Positions 30,101 to 41,176 of a stretch of 64,000 bases of DNA are shown here, one piece after another. The notes below the pieces were generated by a model. It saw nothing but the letters and a program-made list of their open reading frames with translations. It was not told where the DNA came from and made no database searches. A program made the translations under genes and the position numbers. Each line of letters opens with the position of its first letter. Position 1 is the first letter of the stretch. This DNA is from Craspedostauros australis (taxonomy: Eukaryota; Bacillariophyta; Bacillariophyceae; Mastogloiales; Achnanthaceae), in the NCBI GenBank assembly GCA_026770025.1, contig JAMXDE010000003.1, positions 1,674,001 to 1,738,000 on the forward strand. The letters run 5' to 3'.

Positions 30101-31713
30101 TGAATTTTTGATTCGCGAGGCATTTGCTTTGATGGTGGTGAGGCCGGCCTGCCACAGGCTTCATGAAAAACCATGAAAGCAAACTGGAGAGAAGAGACGC
30201 AAGAAGAAGTGATAGACTCTGGACACACCGAATCCAGCGTGCGATTCATTGCTCAGAATTGAATCGCAGTTCTGTATTGAACCGATATAGGACCGTCCAA
30301 TGAAAGTCATAGAGACATACAAATTGAAGAACTACTTCGACAACAAGAGCAAGCTGCATGTCTCCACTTCATTCGACGCTTCGGTTTTGCATGAGAGGCC
30401 AATGACAGAATCCAGAACGACTGTTGCAGCTTCTTTGCGACGCAAGGTCTAAACTGGGATTTGCTTTCTCAACCCCGGAAATCTCAACAAATACATCCAT
30501 CAGACTGGACGCCACTGTGATACCAATGAGTTCTTGATGGTTTTTTCGAATCGGTTGATGACGAATGACGTGTTGCACCTTCGTGGATGCACCCGAATTG
30601 TTGGAAAGAAAGAAACTATACTCACCTGGCTCTTTTGGATTGTGTAGGCTGATTTCGTCGTCTCTGACTCGGAATGCTAGTAGTTTGCCCTCGGTAGTGC
30701 AAGCGCGCAATGTCGACTCATGTTTCATTGTGTGCTGCAACAACACCCTGCAAGCATTTCGCAGGAACAACATGTGCTGTGCTTATCGCCCAATGGAGTG
30801 GCAATATCAATGTAGAAAGTAGAGACCACAAAATCAGGTGTGCTTTCAGCTTCTATTGTTTGACTTTGAATCCGACACAAGAATGATTGGTGTCATGCAA
30901 TGAGCGCATTGGCTGCTTCTTTGTCCCTTGATGAAGTCGGTAGGAGAATAGTACACGTTTGAAAGGATAGTACACCATTTCGCTCTCAGAGAATGAGATT
31001 TTGGCATTTCGAGGATATTTACTTTTCAATCGAGATTCATTGCACGCTCCAACCATGTCGTTTGCATGACTAAAGTCGTTGTATCAATTGATTGTGTTGG
31101 AGGTGTGATATCCTTTTTGCCGTCATCTGAAGGATCCTCGTGGATCGTTTCTGCATTATTCGTAGGTCGAATAACATAATATTAGTTTTGTTCAATGCAC
31201 ACTTGGCATGTTCAGTTTTCTGTGTCGTTGCCCCCCTCCCTTCTTTGGCTGTGTCGTGAATTGATGGATGCGCCAATGTCGCAATGCGTTCATGTTGGGC
31301 TGTGCCTCCTCTTCCAACACAAAATTCTTGCTAGCAATTTGGGGATCCGCAAAACCATACAGCACGCTCCACGACAATCACGACGAGCACTCCTCGGCAT
31401 TACTTTGTGCCAGTCTGGCTTAGACTATGACATTATTGCATGAAACGCTTACTGCTACGCATTATTATGGATGTTTTCTTTTGTGTTCAATATGATGATT
31501 TGACTTGTTTTGACAAATTAGGGATTGGATTCTCTGTGCGCCGATCGCAGAACATTGCAATGTGTTGTGCTCGCATGACTGAATTGTCGCAAACGAGCGT
31601 GATACGCTCCACGTTCGTTGTCTTGGATCGGGCGTACTGATGTGATGTTCCTGTGGCTTGCGGAGTTGGTGCGAGTTCCCTGAGCACTCTGTGTCTCTTG
31701 TCTCCCTCTCTCT
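27191..31713. other. Gene-poor, A+T-richer intergenic region
   Basis: About 4.5 kb with no supportable gene. It looks A+T-richer than its neighbours, and its longest frames (for example 30369-30773 minus, 29134-29472 plus) have no recognisable motifs. No terminal repeats, integrase or reverse-transcriptase motifs were found by eye. It may be old, decayed transposon or gene sequence, but nothing proves it. Confidence 0.45.
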
Positions 31714-34700
31714 CTAGAGATCCTCCCCATCGCTGGTCTCGATTTTCTTCGCGCTGACCCCAGCGGCCTCGTTGTCCATGGTCTCCACCATCTCAGCGAC
31801 AATCTCCTCGCCGCGGCGTTCCCACTCCTTTCGGTTGGCCATGGCGTAGTTCAAGTATTCATCGCTGGACTTGCCAAACACGCCACAATCCTTGAGCTTC
31901 TTGGCCAGCGGGATGATGTAGAAGTCGAAGAATCCCATCTCGCCCTTGTACCATCCATCGACGGGGTTGGATCCTGCCCGGCCGCTTTGGTAGGCGGCGT
32001 AGCATTCGCGGAAGAATCGCTCGTTCCACTTGCGGTACACGTGCCAATGCTGCATCGTGTGAGACACGTCACTTGCTTGGATCAAGTGCTCAATGACGAT
32101 GGTCGCCTTGCGGTTGGTCGCGTCCTTTGCCGATTCCTCGTGGTTCTTGTCGAATGCCTTGTCCCAGCGGTTGTTGCGGAGCTGCTTGAGCTCCTTGTCG
32201 ACAATGTCGGTCGCCATCACGCCGTTGACAACGAGCTGGCGGAATCGGTCGACTTCGGCTGGCGTGGAGCAGATGCAGTTGCGGAGCTCGCTGTACTCGT
32301 CGGCCATGAACAGATCCCAAGACAAGACGAGGGAGTTCTGCTCTGCGACGGATCGATTGCCGTAGACTTCGGCGATGCTGGCCTTCTCCTTGACGAGCTG
32401 AGCGTTGGGCACACCGACGTGGTCGACGTCGTGGATCATGGCGGAGAAAGCGCAGGCAAGCTGAGTGAGCGGGTCGGAAGTGATGCCGTACGTGTGGTCG
32501 TGCAACGTGGCTGCGACGTGGTGGCCGTCATTGTCCGCGCTAGCTTCCGGGTTGGCGCCGGCCGATTCAAGTTCGTCGAGATCGGATGGGGCGACGATGC
32601 GGGCAAGGAGCTTGATGACGGACATGGTGACGTGAGATGCGTGCTCAAAGTTGTGGAACGAGTTATCGCGGTACATGCCGGCGATGTTGGCGATGAAGGA
32701 CCGAAGCTGCTTGATGATGATCGGGTCGATGGTGACGTGGTCGGCGTTCTCTTGGGCCTTGGCGACTTGCTTGTTGAATTCTGGCAGGTGAATGATTTCC
32801 TTCACTTCGTCAAGGGGGTTGAACTGAGGGGAGGCGTTGTCGCCATCGTTGGATCCTGGTCGTTGGCTTCCCCCCTTCCCAGCCCTGGCCTTGCCTCCGT
32901 GCTTCTGCTTCATCCACGACGATTGCGTCGCGCTTTGGTTGGGCGCGCCCGGATTACGGGCAGCATCACGGCGGGCGATGATTTGACGAATGATATGGAG
33001 GAGCATTTCGACGTTCCAATCGATGAGACGAAGGGAACGTTCTTGGGCGTTAGTTGCATTGGTTTTGGCAATGTGAGAAGGCACATCGTCACTGATCTCG
33101 AAGGTTACGCTTGGTGGCACGTCGCCGTCCATCTGTGGGAGGCTGTTGTCGCTGATGACGCTCTCTTCATCAGACGAGCGCTTGGAGGAACGGATCCAAT
33201 ATCTGTCGTGTTGTCGTGTGGCGTTGTCGTAGGGTGAATGGATGAATGAATGGGTGGATGGATGGATGCATGAGTGGGTGGATGAGTGAGTGAGTGGATA
33301 TCGGCATTTGGCATCATGAAAAAGCTTGCGTGTTGAGGACGCAGCACAAGCGGTGTCGTTGACTTACGTTTGGATGATGCCCTTTCCTTTGGCCTTGACT
33401 GGTTCTTCGCGCTTGAGCAACCAACCACCCTCTCCACATGCCTTGAGGCATTCTGCCGTATCAGCAGAGATATGGATGCGGCCTGCTTCTCCAGTCTGCT
33501 CGATGCGCGATGTGGTGTTCATGGTATCACCGAACAGCTGGAAGCGCGCTCGTTCTCCTCTCAGGACGCCGGCGGTGACGGGTCCGGAGTGGATACCGAT
33601 GCGCAACGACAGGTCGGCCGTGTCTGGCCCGTGGGTGATTTCGAGTTGCTTTGTCAACTTGTGGGTTCTGATGAGGATGTCTCGGGCGAAACGCACCATA
33701 GCGACGGCATGGTCGCGTTTGGGTTCTGGGATTCCGGTAGCAGCCACGTAGCAATCACCAACCGTCTCGACCTTGAAGACACGTCGCACCTTGGCCACCT
33801 GGTCGAAGGACGAGAAGATGGTTTCGAGGAAACTGAAAACTTGGGATGGCTCTGAGCTCATCAGTGTTGGTCGTTGTTGTCATCGTCGTCGTAAATATCG
33901 CGAAGGAACGCAAACGCGCGTGTCAGAGTGGACGGAAGCAAGGATGACATGGCAGACACAAGCAGACTAGTAGCAATGCCGCCGTGACGGTTGATGTGGT
34001 GGTGGCTGCAGGGGGCATGGCGCGAATATTCGCAGTCATTCACAAAATACATCAAGCATCAGCGCTGCAGCGCAACACATAAATAACTCCAGCCATGTTG
34101 AAAAGGGGGCATTCTCACCTCTGACCGAACTCCACGCAGTGAAACCGGCAATGTCTGCAAACAGGACCGTCGTCTCTAGGAAAAGATCCGCGAGAGGTTT
34201 CTTGCTGGAAGACTCATCGGACGTGTGCCCCTTCAGGTAGTTCTTGAGGTTTGCGATGCGCTTGTCGGCAGTCATTCTGGATCCAGCTCCACCAGCGTCA
34301 TCCGCCGGACCTTTGTTCTCTTCGATCAATCGCTGGCGGATGTTCTGCGGGAACAGGGACGACACGATGGCGTTGGATCGAGCAACGTTCTCAACCAGGT
34401 TCTCGTTACGTCTGTGGACGAACATATCGTACACGAAGAAGACGATGATGACGAAGACAAAGGTCGACATCACGATGATGGCAAACCTCTCTGGGGTGAA
34501 GGTATCGTACTGGTCTTCGAACTTTTGCGACGGGTAGATACGCATGGTGTACATGCAGTGTCCAGGTTCTTTCTCGAGGCGGGCCTTGTTCTTCGGGTGG
34601 GACAACGGGACGGCCTTTTCGTACTTGTCGTACTTGGAGTCATGTTGGTCGCCTGCATGTGAACGATCACCAGTGCAGATATGCATAGAGTATTGGTATG

Positions 34701-36216
34701 CCGATGCGCCAAGGCGTCGCGTTGCAACAGATAGACAGATTGGCAGGGGGTCGTTTCAGTTCCCAGCAGACGAGGAGTCGAGCAAGTGGGTGAGTGAGTG
34801 AGGGAGCAATGCCTTGGAAAGCAGTTTGACGAAATGGGGGGGGGGGGGAATAGAGTTGTGGCTCCGTTTGCCTTGCGTTGCCTTGTCTTGACTCCGTTCA
34901 CTTACCATTTCCGCGGAAGATCGCATCACCTCCGACGATTTCGTACGTGAAGGAGCTGCCACAAGTGTTCTCGACCACAGTGATGAGACCTTCAACTCCT
35001 TCTGGGAGCAGGTTGTTGAGGGACGCATCCCACGCCACTGCGCCGCTGAGGATGGCAACGATTTCGGAACTTGGATCGCCAACCTTTTTGTGGACTGGGA
35101 CGACGAAGTAGCTGTGAGGATGGCTGACGTCAGAATCACCCAGCTTGGCGTGCATGGCTTGGTGCTCTTCCTCCGTGAATGCTACACCGAGGGAAGCATC
35201 GTAGTACGCATCGACGTCGTTGTAGAGAAGCTCATCTCGGAGCTTGAAGAGGGTGTCGATTTCGGGCTGGTCATTCATTGCGTTCCAGTTGATGAAACCG
35301 AACGTGAATGGTGCCGGTGCGTACTCCCAAACTGGAAAGTGCAAGTCGCGTTCCTTGTCAGGGATGAATGATCCGTCGTACCCGAACTGGGAGATGAAAG
35401 GGTGGAAACCCTCTGGCTTGAGATCGTCGAGGTTGCCGTTCTCCAACATGTGAGCTTCCTCCACCATCGCCTCGTGGTGGTCGATGGTCCAGTTCTCCCA
35501 CGTAACGCGCTGCTCTGGTTTGATCACGTGGATCAGCAGGAGGCCTTCAGCGCGGGATTGTTCCAAGACGGTGGCCGCCATCTTGTTGAAGAATGGAATG
35601 GTGAGGTACGGCCACTCCTGGTCGCTGCTTTCGGTCTGGGCAGTGATCATGTCGGCAAACCCAAAGAAGGAAACGTGCAAAGCCTTTTGCTGGTCAACCG
35701 CAGCATCGCCAATGGTTCTCGAGAATTGCTCGAACTGCCCAGAAGATAGGATCGCGTGATGCGCCATCAGAACGAAAATGAAATGGAAAGTAATTTGGGC
35801 AAGGGACGTTGGATGAGATGGCAAGGTCGACGTGTGATGTGTCGGCGGCGACGTTGAGGTAGGCAAACGGGAGAAGGGTCATTCGAAGGACAGGCATCAA
35901 CAGGTATATCAGGAAAAGCGAAAGCGGAAGTGAGCAACAAACTCACCGCAGTCTCGAAGTTGTCGATTTGCTCATCGTCGAGGGATCGGTAGGTAATCCA
36001 TGTAACGACGCAGGCAGTGATCAAGAGGGACCCGGTGACGAGGATACGCCAAAGCTGGACCTTGAAATTGTCTTGCCTGGCCTCGTTGCGGACTTCCTGG
36101 ATCTCGTTGGTGTCATCGTCGGTGGCGACGGTGTCATCGATGGAGAAGTCATCTTGATCGAGATAGGAGACATCGTCCATGTTGAGCATCGCCTCTTTCT
36201 TCTTGATGTCGGCCAT
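31714..36216 (-). CDS. Receptor-type nucleotide cyclase fused to cyclic-nucleotide phosphodiesterase, five exons
   Basis: Exons on the minus strand: 36216-35947, 35734-34906, 34652-34119, 33851-33368 and 33202-31714. All introns have GT-AG ends and the joined frame gives 1201 residues (joins NFETA|FEQFS, FRGN-GDQHD, SSVR-EPSQ, GIIQT-YWIR). TM1 is at ~55-76. A ~345-residue CHASE-like outer domain follows (FEQFSRTIGDAAVDQQKALH), then TM2 at ~423-445. The class III cyclase domain has metal Asp533 (FADIAGFT) and Asp577 (VETVGD), base-selecting positions Glu573 and Gln649 (FQLFGD), and transition-state Asn656 and Arg660. The C-terminal PDE has HNFEHASH (His889, His893), HD 963-964 and Asp1084. It should both make and destroy a cyclic nucleotide at the membrane. 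Glu573 is guanylyl-cyclase-like; the usual Cys is Gln, so the product is uncertain. Confidence 0.88.
33234..33300. repeat. GGAT/GAGT tetranucleotide tract in the last cyclase intron
   Basis: Imperfect TGAATGGATG/TGGATGAG repeats lie inside the intron 33203-33367 of the cyclase-phosphodiesterase gene. Confidence 0.7.
34836..34848. repeat. 13-base G homopolymer in the second cyclase intron
   Basis: A run of 13 G lies in the intron 34653-34905. On the transcribed sense it is poly-C. Such runs are length-unstable and error-prone in sequencing. Confidence 0.8.
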
Positions 36217-37533
36217 GTTGGAAGAACGTGGTGGCCTAGGCGGATTGGCTTACGAGTGAAGTCGGTGTTGAATTTGGTGGAGATGGGACCAGTGTGAGTA
36301 GACAGGTTTCGAAGCACGAACGCTGGTGAATGCACTCGAGAGCGAGGAAATCCTCGAAGTATCGAGGAGTGGAACGAATGAGGTGCGATTGTGATTTGCT
36401 CGTCACTTCGTTTTGTGAGGACCAAACCACAGCCTCCGCCGCACGGCACACACGTCAAGGTGAAGACATCAGGTCAGCGCACGCAAAGAAAGTAGTGTGC
36501 GCCGTGTCGCGTGGGTGTGGATGCGAGTATCTCGTACCGTGCAAGCACACGTGGGGCATGGCACGAGCAGGTCGTTTGGTGCGGGGATGTGCATTCCCGA
36601 TTTCGGAGCCAAAGACTTCAACTTTTGCAGCGTTTTGCCTCCTCCTCGGCGCTGTTTGGTGCTGTTTGGTCATGTTCGGTCATTTCGTTTCATCTCATGT
36701 GAGAACTTCCTCGCCAGGATTCTCTGATAGGTTTGTACCCTTACGTAGGAACGGCGTACTGTTCTACGAGTGTAGTAATATCGCCATGGCTTTCTCATCC
36801 TACGCTGACATCTTGAAGAGCACAATCATTCTTGGAAACATATGAGGCGTGGATGGTCACAACGAAGGCACAAGACACCACTGTTCAATAGTACCCCAGA
36901 AGTGCAATACATACGCGCCCAACCAAGACGAACAGAGATGCCCGTGCGCTAACAACTCCCAACTCCCAGCACAGGGCGTGATTGTCAAGCGAGGCAGCAG
37001 AGCGAAAAAGTCTTGGCGGTTCGCTCGCACAGGCTTTCTTGCACCAGTTGGGAGGCGTTCGCACCTGGTTGTGGCTGGTAGCACGAGGGCGCGACAGAAG
37101 CGGTGGAGAACGAGACTACAAGAAAATGAGAGAGCGAGAGAAAGAAAACAGGAGCAGAATAGAGTGCCTGCGACTGCGGGTACGGTTGCGGTCTGACAAG
37201 CTGGCTGACCGTAATTTTGAAGATCGCCCGCGGCTCATGCTCCATCAGAGTATCGGCCCTACGAGCCATGGGTCAGAGACGAATGGTGTCTCCGGCCAAA
37301 ACGACGATTGAACTGTGCGAAACAAGATGAAACGGAGCGCACCCTGCTCTCATCCACACACCATTCCACGCGCCCAAAAGTGGCAACCGCCATCTTGTTC
37401 TGTTCGGTGTGTGCGTATGTGTGTGGTGAAGGTGGCTGGATTAAGCCTGTCCATGCAGAGCTTTTAGCGCAGAGCACCGAAGGCCTTCTCCGCCTTTGAC
37501 ATCGTGTTACTCAATCACGAACAGCTGCAAGAA

Positions 37534-38023
37534 TCATCTCAATCCGATGACCGGGACGGACTTATCGCCAATGTGAGTTGTCCATCTGGCGAATCGGCTT
37601 GCGGACAGGATCTTCGCCCTCGTGAGGATTGCAGCAGTACCATGCATAGCAGTAAATCCAGAGCAGACCTTGCTGAATCCCACACCCACATCTTTCGATC
37701 CCCACAGTGCCTGCTCGATGAGCGACCGGAAGCGCTCTCCTGGACTGGCTGAGAGTAGCCACGACCGACCAATAAGGACAGAGACGCGCACCTGATCGAT
37801 CTTGCTGCCATCTGGGAAATTCTCCACGAGACAGCCCTCCTGAACCTGACGCCGGAGGAGAGAGAAACGGCCGAAATCAATGTTCTGGCCAGTCTTTGTT
37901 CCTCCTGTCCTCCTGGCATTCACGTCGAGGTCATTTCCGCCAAGGTGGGTGTTCGTTGCGGAATGGGACACAACGGCGCCGGGGAAGAGAACATTGATGA
38001 GGAAGCCGAACTGAACCGCTGGA
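37534..38023 (-). CDS. Possible exon of an unknown minus-strand gene
   Basis: The frame is open from a pyrimidine-rich, acceptor-like stretch (…GACTTCCTCTCCAG, boundary near 38024) to a stop at 37534. It begins VQFGFLINVLFPGAVVSH and continues through IDFGRFSLLRRQ and QVRVSVLIGRSW. It looks more protein-like than the surroundings, but no family is recognised. The opposite strand also offers an open stretch (about 37765-37990), so either may be a shadow. Confidence 0.2.
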
Positions 38024-38376
38024 GAGGAAGTCGAAGCAGGAACCGAGACGAGAGAAGCGCGAGGAGAAGCTGATGGAGAAACGCTTCACAGCTTCCGGCG
38101 AGCTGCTTGTGGCATCGCCCTTCAGAATCCATCTCCAGGCCGCCAATCCGCCTGCCAACCAGGCAGGGTGACAAAGGCATCCCGTACGAGGGTCCAGACT
38201 GCCTCCGCTGATGGCTGGAAGCACACCCCTTGATTTCTCTCAGATAAGGCCCAGAAACATCCAAGACTTCTCTTCTTCAGGTTTCAGGATGTTGGGTTGC
38301 CAAGCTGCCTTCCTCGCCGTGTACTGGCACCATACGAGCTACACGTATGTGCATCAGCAAACGTCAGCTCCTACGA

Positions 38377-38523
38377 CTACTCGGCCTGATGGAACAATTG
38401 CATCCGCGCGGTGGCACGGTCACGCAGATCGGAGTCCACCTGCGAGTATAGGAGCTCGTAGGCCATCGTTCCCAGGCCCGTTCCCATCCGCACACCAGCG
38501 AGCGCATCCTGGTGAAGAAACAT
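38377..38523 (-). CDS. Small ORF, 48 residues, unknown
   Basis: An ATG at 38523 opens MFLHQDALAGVRMGTGLG, continues with AYELLYSQVDSDLRDRATAR, and stops at 38377. The composition looks like an amphipathic helical protein or a first exon. No partner exon could be fixed and no family is recognised. Confidence 0.22.
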   Translation of the reverse strand: MFLHQDALAGVRMGTGLGTMAYELLYSQVDSDLRDRATARMQLFHQAE

Positions 38524-39307
38524 GATCAAGGATCACGGCTGCCTTGTCATGTAGGTCCAATCGTTTTCGTGCATTGACTGTTGTCTGTCTGTGTTCATAC
38601 TGTGTTGCGTTGCGTTGTGACTGTTGATGAATCTCTGACTGTTTGTTCAAATCCGGGTAGTGGCTGTCTGTTAATCAATCGCACTTGTTTGAAATATGCG
38701 GTAAATCGACATATTGGACTGTATTTGTTGTTGGCAGCTAGCCACATCCGGAATAAATGTATATTATCTTGAGTTAGCCGGAAACATCGACGCCATAGTT
38801 GGGCAGCTTGGTCATTCCAACATCCGAATGGACATTTCCCATAGGTGCGAAAATTGAGGCACGGTCATTTTGCGATGGGTGGACTCGTTTGTGGCCACAA
38901 CAAGACACAGATAACGCAAACACGCACAGAGACACGACCTCCAAGAGGCGAAGGGAGGATGGCTTGACCTGGTGTTGGGTGTCTCACGCGCGCGATGCTG
39001 ATGCCCTTGTCAAGTTGTTGCGCTGTCACTCTCCTCATCAATCACCCAAATCTCTCTGGATTTGCGCGCGCACTCACAGAGCACAGTCCCGTGCCCATGG
39101 CATCATCACCAATCACCATCGGCCGCTTCACTTCTATCACCGCCACACCGCCACCAGTGCCGCCACCACCGCCATCACTGCCAGTGCCATTTCTAGTCGA
39201 GACAACCAGCACCGAGGTCAAGTGGAAGAGCATTCTCTCCAGTGCCAGGGCATCATCATAGCTCAGGATCGGCATCAGGCTCGAATCCAAACTTGAACCG
39301 CAGAACG

Positions 39308-41014
39308 ATGGCAGACGCACAGCCAAAGCAAAAGCTGCACCGGCAGTGGATGACTCAGCTCATGATCGTCGTATTCATCTGTCTGTTGGTGCAATCAGTC
39401 ACCTTCACCAAGATGGATTTGCAGCTGTTCCTGCCACCGAGTTTGGAGGGCGCTGAAGTCATCTCCGACGCCGCTGGGTTTGAGCCATACAGCTTTGATG
39501 CGGAAGCGCCACCAGACCAGCCACACGAACAACCGCACGAAGAGCAGCTCGAACAGTTGCAGGAGCAACAACCGCAAGAGCAACCAGAACAACAACAACA
39601 ACAACAACAACCGCAACAACAGCCGGAACAACAGCCGCAGGCAAGAACTACAGGCAAGAAGACGAAGAAGAAGACGAGGTTCATCTATCACATTGGCCCA
39701 TCCAAGACCGCAACGACCACCGTCCAGGACGATCTGAAGGATTTGAGCGAAAACGGGATGCTGATCCAAGATGAGTACATGTTCTGGGGACGTGGTCACT
39801 CAGGAAATCAGCACAAAGGCACAAAATTGAAGGTGCTAAAAGGTTTGTGGGAGAACGACTGCATGCGGAGCTATGCAGAATATCGCAATCAGACTCGCGA
39901 AACGCAGCGGGAGGATGGCTCGTTGAAGGCATCGTCTCAGCTGACGGCAGAGTCATCCATTGAGATTCCGCCATGCATCGGACGTATACAGCATCTGCTG
40001 GACACCATGCATGAGGATGGGATCTCCTTGATTTTGAGTGATGAAGTATACTCCTACAGAGAGCGTTTTAGACGAGTGGGGATTTACAGAAATTGGGAAT
40101 ACCTTGCCAACATCCAACACATCCTGAAGGATTGGGATGTTACCATCCTCGCCACATACCGCAGGCCCATTGAATGGATGCTCAGTAGCATCAAGGAATC
40201 CAACTCCAAAGACCTGACGGGAACAGGCGAGAACGCCAAATGGGCTGCCGAGGGTGGCGTGAAGCCTCGGCAGACGTGGGGACTATTGACATCGTGGGTC
40301 CAGAAAAGCATCTCCTCCTGTAGAACTGCAAGGTTTTGCACAACGCAAACCAACAGATACATTTATTCCGACGCTTCTCATTACCTGCTGGAGAAAGCTG
40401 GGTTCAACTTTGAGTTTCTCAATGTTCATGGGAAGGACCACATCAGCCAGCAGCTGATGTGCAGCATCATTACGGATGCGCCAGCATCATGCCAGTTCTT
40501 GCGAGGCAAGTCAGAGGGTTCTATCTCGCGTGCTCGCAGCATGGCATGGTACCATTACAACGCGATCGTCTACGCTGCCGCCCATCGCGGGTTGATCACG
40601 AAGGGCATGCAGGCCAACAAGACCAGAATCGAGATGGCAGATGACCTGGCAAAGTACCACAGCCGAGTCATCAACAAGACCATGGAAGACCTCCCCTTGG
40701 CATGTCCGAAGGAAAGGGCATTGGAAAAGATGCTGAATTTCTCTCTCGGCGTCGAAAAGAGGATGCTACCGGAGCTGTATGCGTCGCCACAGGGCGAACT
40801 GGAGCACCGCGCAGCCTTCCATAAAGTCGCCATCACGAAACGTGAGTTTTGCAGCGTCGACGCAAAGCGACTATTCGCCCATCAGGAATCTTGGGAGGGA
40901 TTTCTACAAAGTCTCAACCAGACGTGGGAGGGTGACGAAACGAAGAAGAGAGATTGGTCGATCCGCGACGACTGGGAACATATGGACAGTTGGGAGTATG
41001 TGTTGGAGAAGTGA
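39308..41014 (+). CDS. Sulfotransferase-like type II membrane protein
   Basis: A 568-residue intronless protein starting at the ATG at 39308; upstream in-frame sequence has only non-ATG codons. A short basic N-tail and one membrane helix (~17-33, MTQLMIVVFICLLVQSVTF) give a Golgi-type type II topology. A Glu/Gln-rich stem (~70-112) and a Lys-rich spacer follow. The P-loop FIYHIGPSKTATTTVQ (~125-140) matches the 5'-phosphosulfate-binding loop of PAPS-dependent sulfotransferases. TYRRPIEWMLSSIKES resembles the 3'-phosphate-binding Arg...Ser element. Many potential N-glycosylation sites fit a lumenal domain. Sulfation of a wall or mucilage polysaccharide would suit a diatom, but the acceptor is not determinable. 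A LINE begins 34 bases after the stop codon, beyond the target-site duplication copy. Confidence 0.75.
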   Translation: MADAQPKQKLHRQWMTQLMIVVFICLLVQSVTFTKMDLQLFLPPSLEGAEVISDAAGFEPYSFDAEAPPDQPHEQPHEEQLEQLQEQQPQEQPEQQQQQQQPQQQPEQQPQARTTGKKTKKKTRFIYHIGPSKTATTTVQDDLKDLSENGMLIQDEYMFWGRGHSGNQHKGTKLKVLKGLWENDCMRSYAEYRNQTRETQREDGSLKASSQLTAESSIEIPPCIGRIQHLLDTMHEDGISLILSDEVYSYRERFRRVGIYRNWEYLANIQHILKDWDVTILATYRRPIEWMLSSIKESNSKDLTGTGENAKWAAEGGVKPRQTWGLLTSWVQKSISSCRTARFCTTQTNRYIYSDASHYLLEKAGFNFEFLNVHGKDHISQQLMCSIITDAPASCQFLRGKSEGSISRARSMAWYHYNAIVYAAAHRGLITKGMQANKTRIEMADDLAKYHSRVINKTMEDLPLACPKERALEKMLNFSLGVEKRMLPELYASPQGELEHRAAFHKVAITKREFCSVDAKRLFAHQESWEGFLQSLNQTWEGDETKKRDWSIRDDWEHMDSWEYVLEK

Positions 41015-41029
41015 GCTGCGCATCCGAGT

Positions 41030-41048
41030 TTGTAGCGTACATAAGGCA
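41030..41048 (+). repeat. Target-site duplication, 5' copy
   Basis: TTGTAGCGTACATAAGGCA is identical at 50475-50493. It starts 16 bases after the sulfotransferase stop codon. One or two leading T may belong to the element's tail, so the duplication is 17-19 bp. Confidence 0.9.
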
Positions 41049-41176
41049 CTCTTCTGGAATCGCTGAATTAAAAAGGCGTACGTAGACCCAGTAGGTTTTG
41101 AATTCACGTAAGAGTCAGTACTGAAACTACGGTTATCGCCAACGGTTTCGGAACTCGTGAACGTACGTTGCCAACA

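Larger units (their letters stand above)
36217..39307. other. Intergenic, no secure gene
   Basis: About 3.1 kb upstream of the cyclase receptor and of the sulfotransferase-like gene. Apart from the weak minus-strand candidates at 37534-38023 and 38377-38523 no coding sequence is supported. A CACCGCC-rich tract lies at about 39140-39185. Confidence 0.4.

Noticed and set aside
30369..30773. 134-residue minus-strand frame in the gene desert
   Set aside because: No motif, no neighbouring exons and no compositional coding signal; kept as unexplained sequence.
31987..33237. 416-residue plus-strand open frame over the PDE domain
   Set aside because: It is exactly antisense to the PDE domain, which has complete HNFEH, HD and Asp motifs, and it crosses the last intron.
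39242..39307. Upstream extension of the sulfotransferase-like protein
   Set aside because: It would need a GTG start. A nuclear gene should use the ATG at 39308, which precedes a good type II signal anchor.
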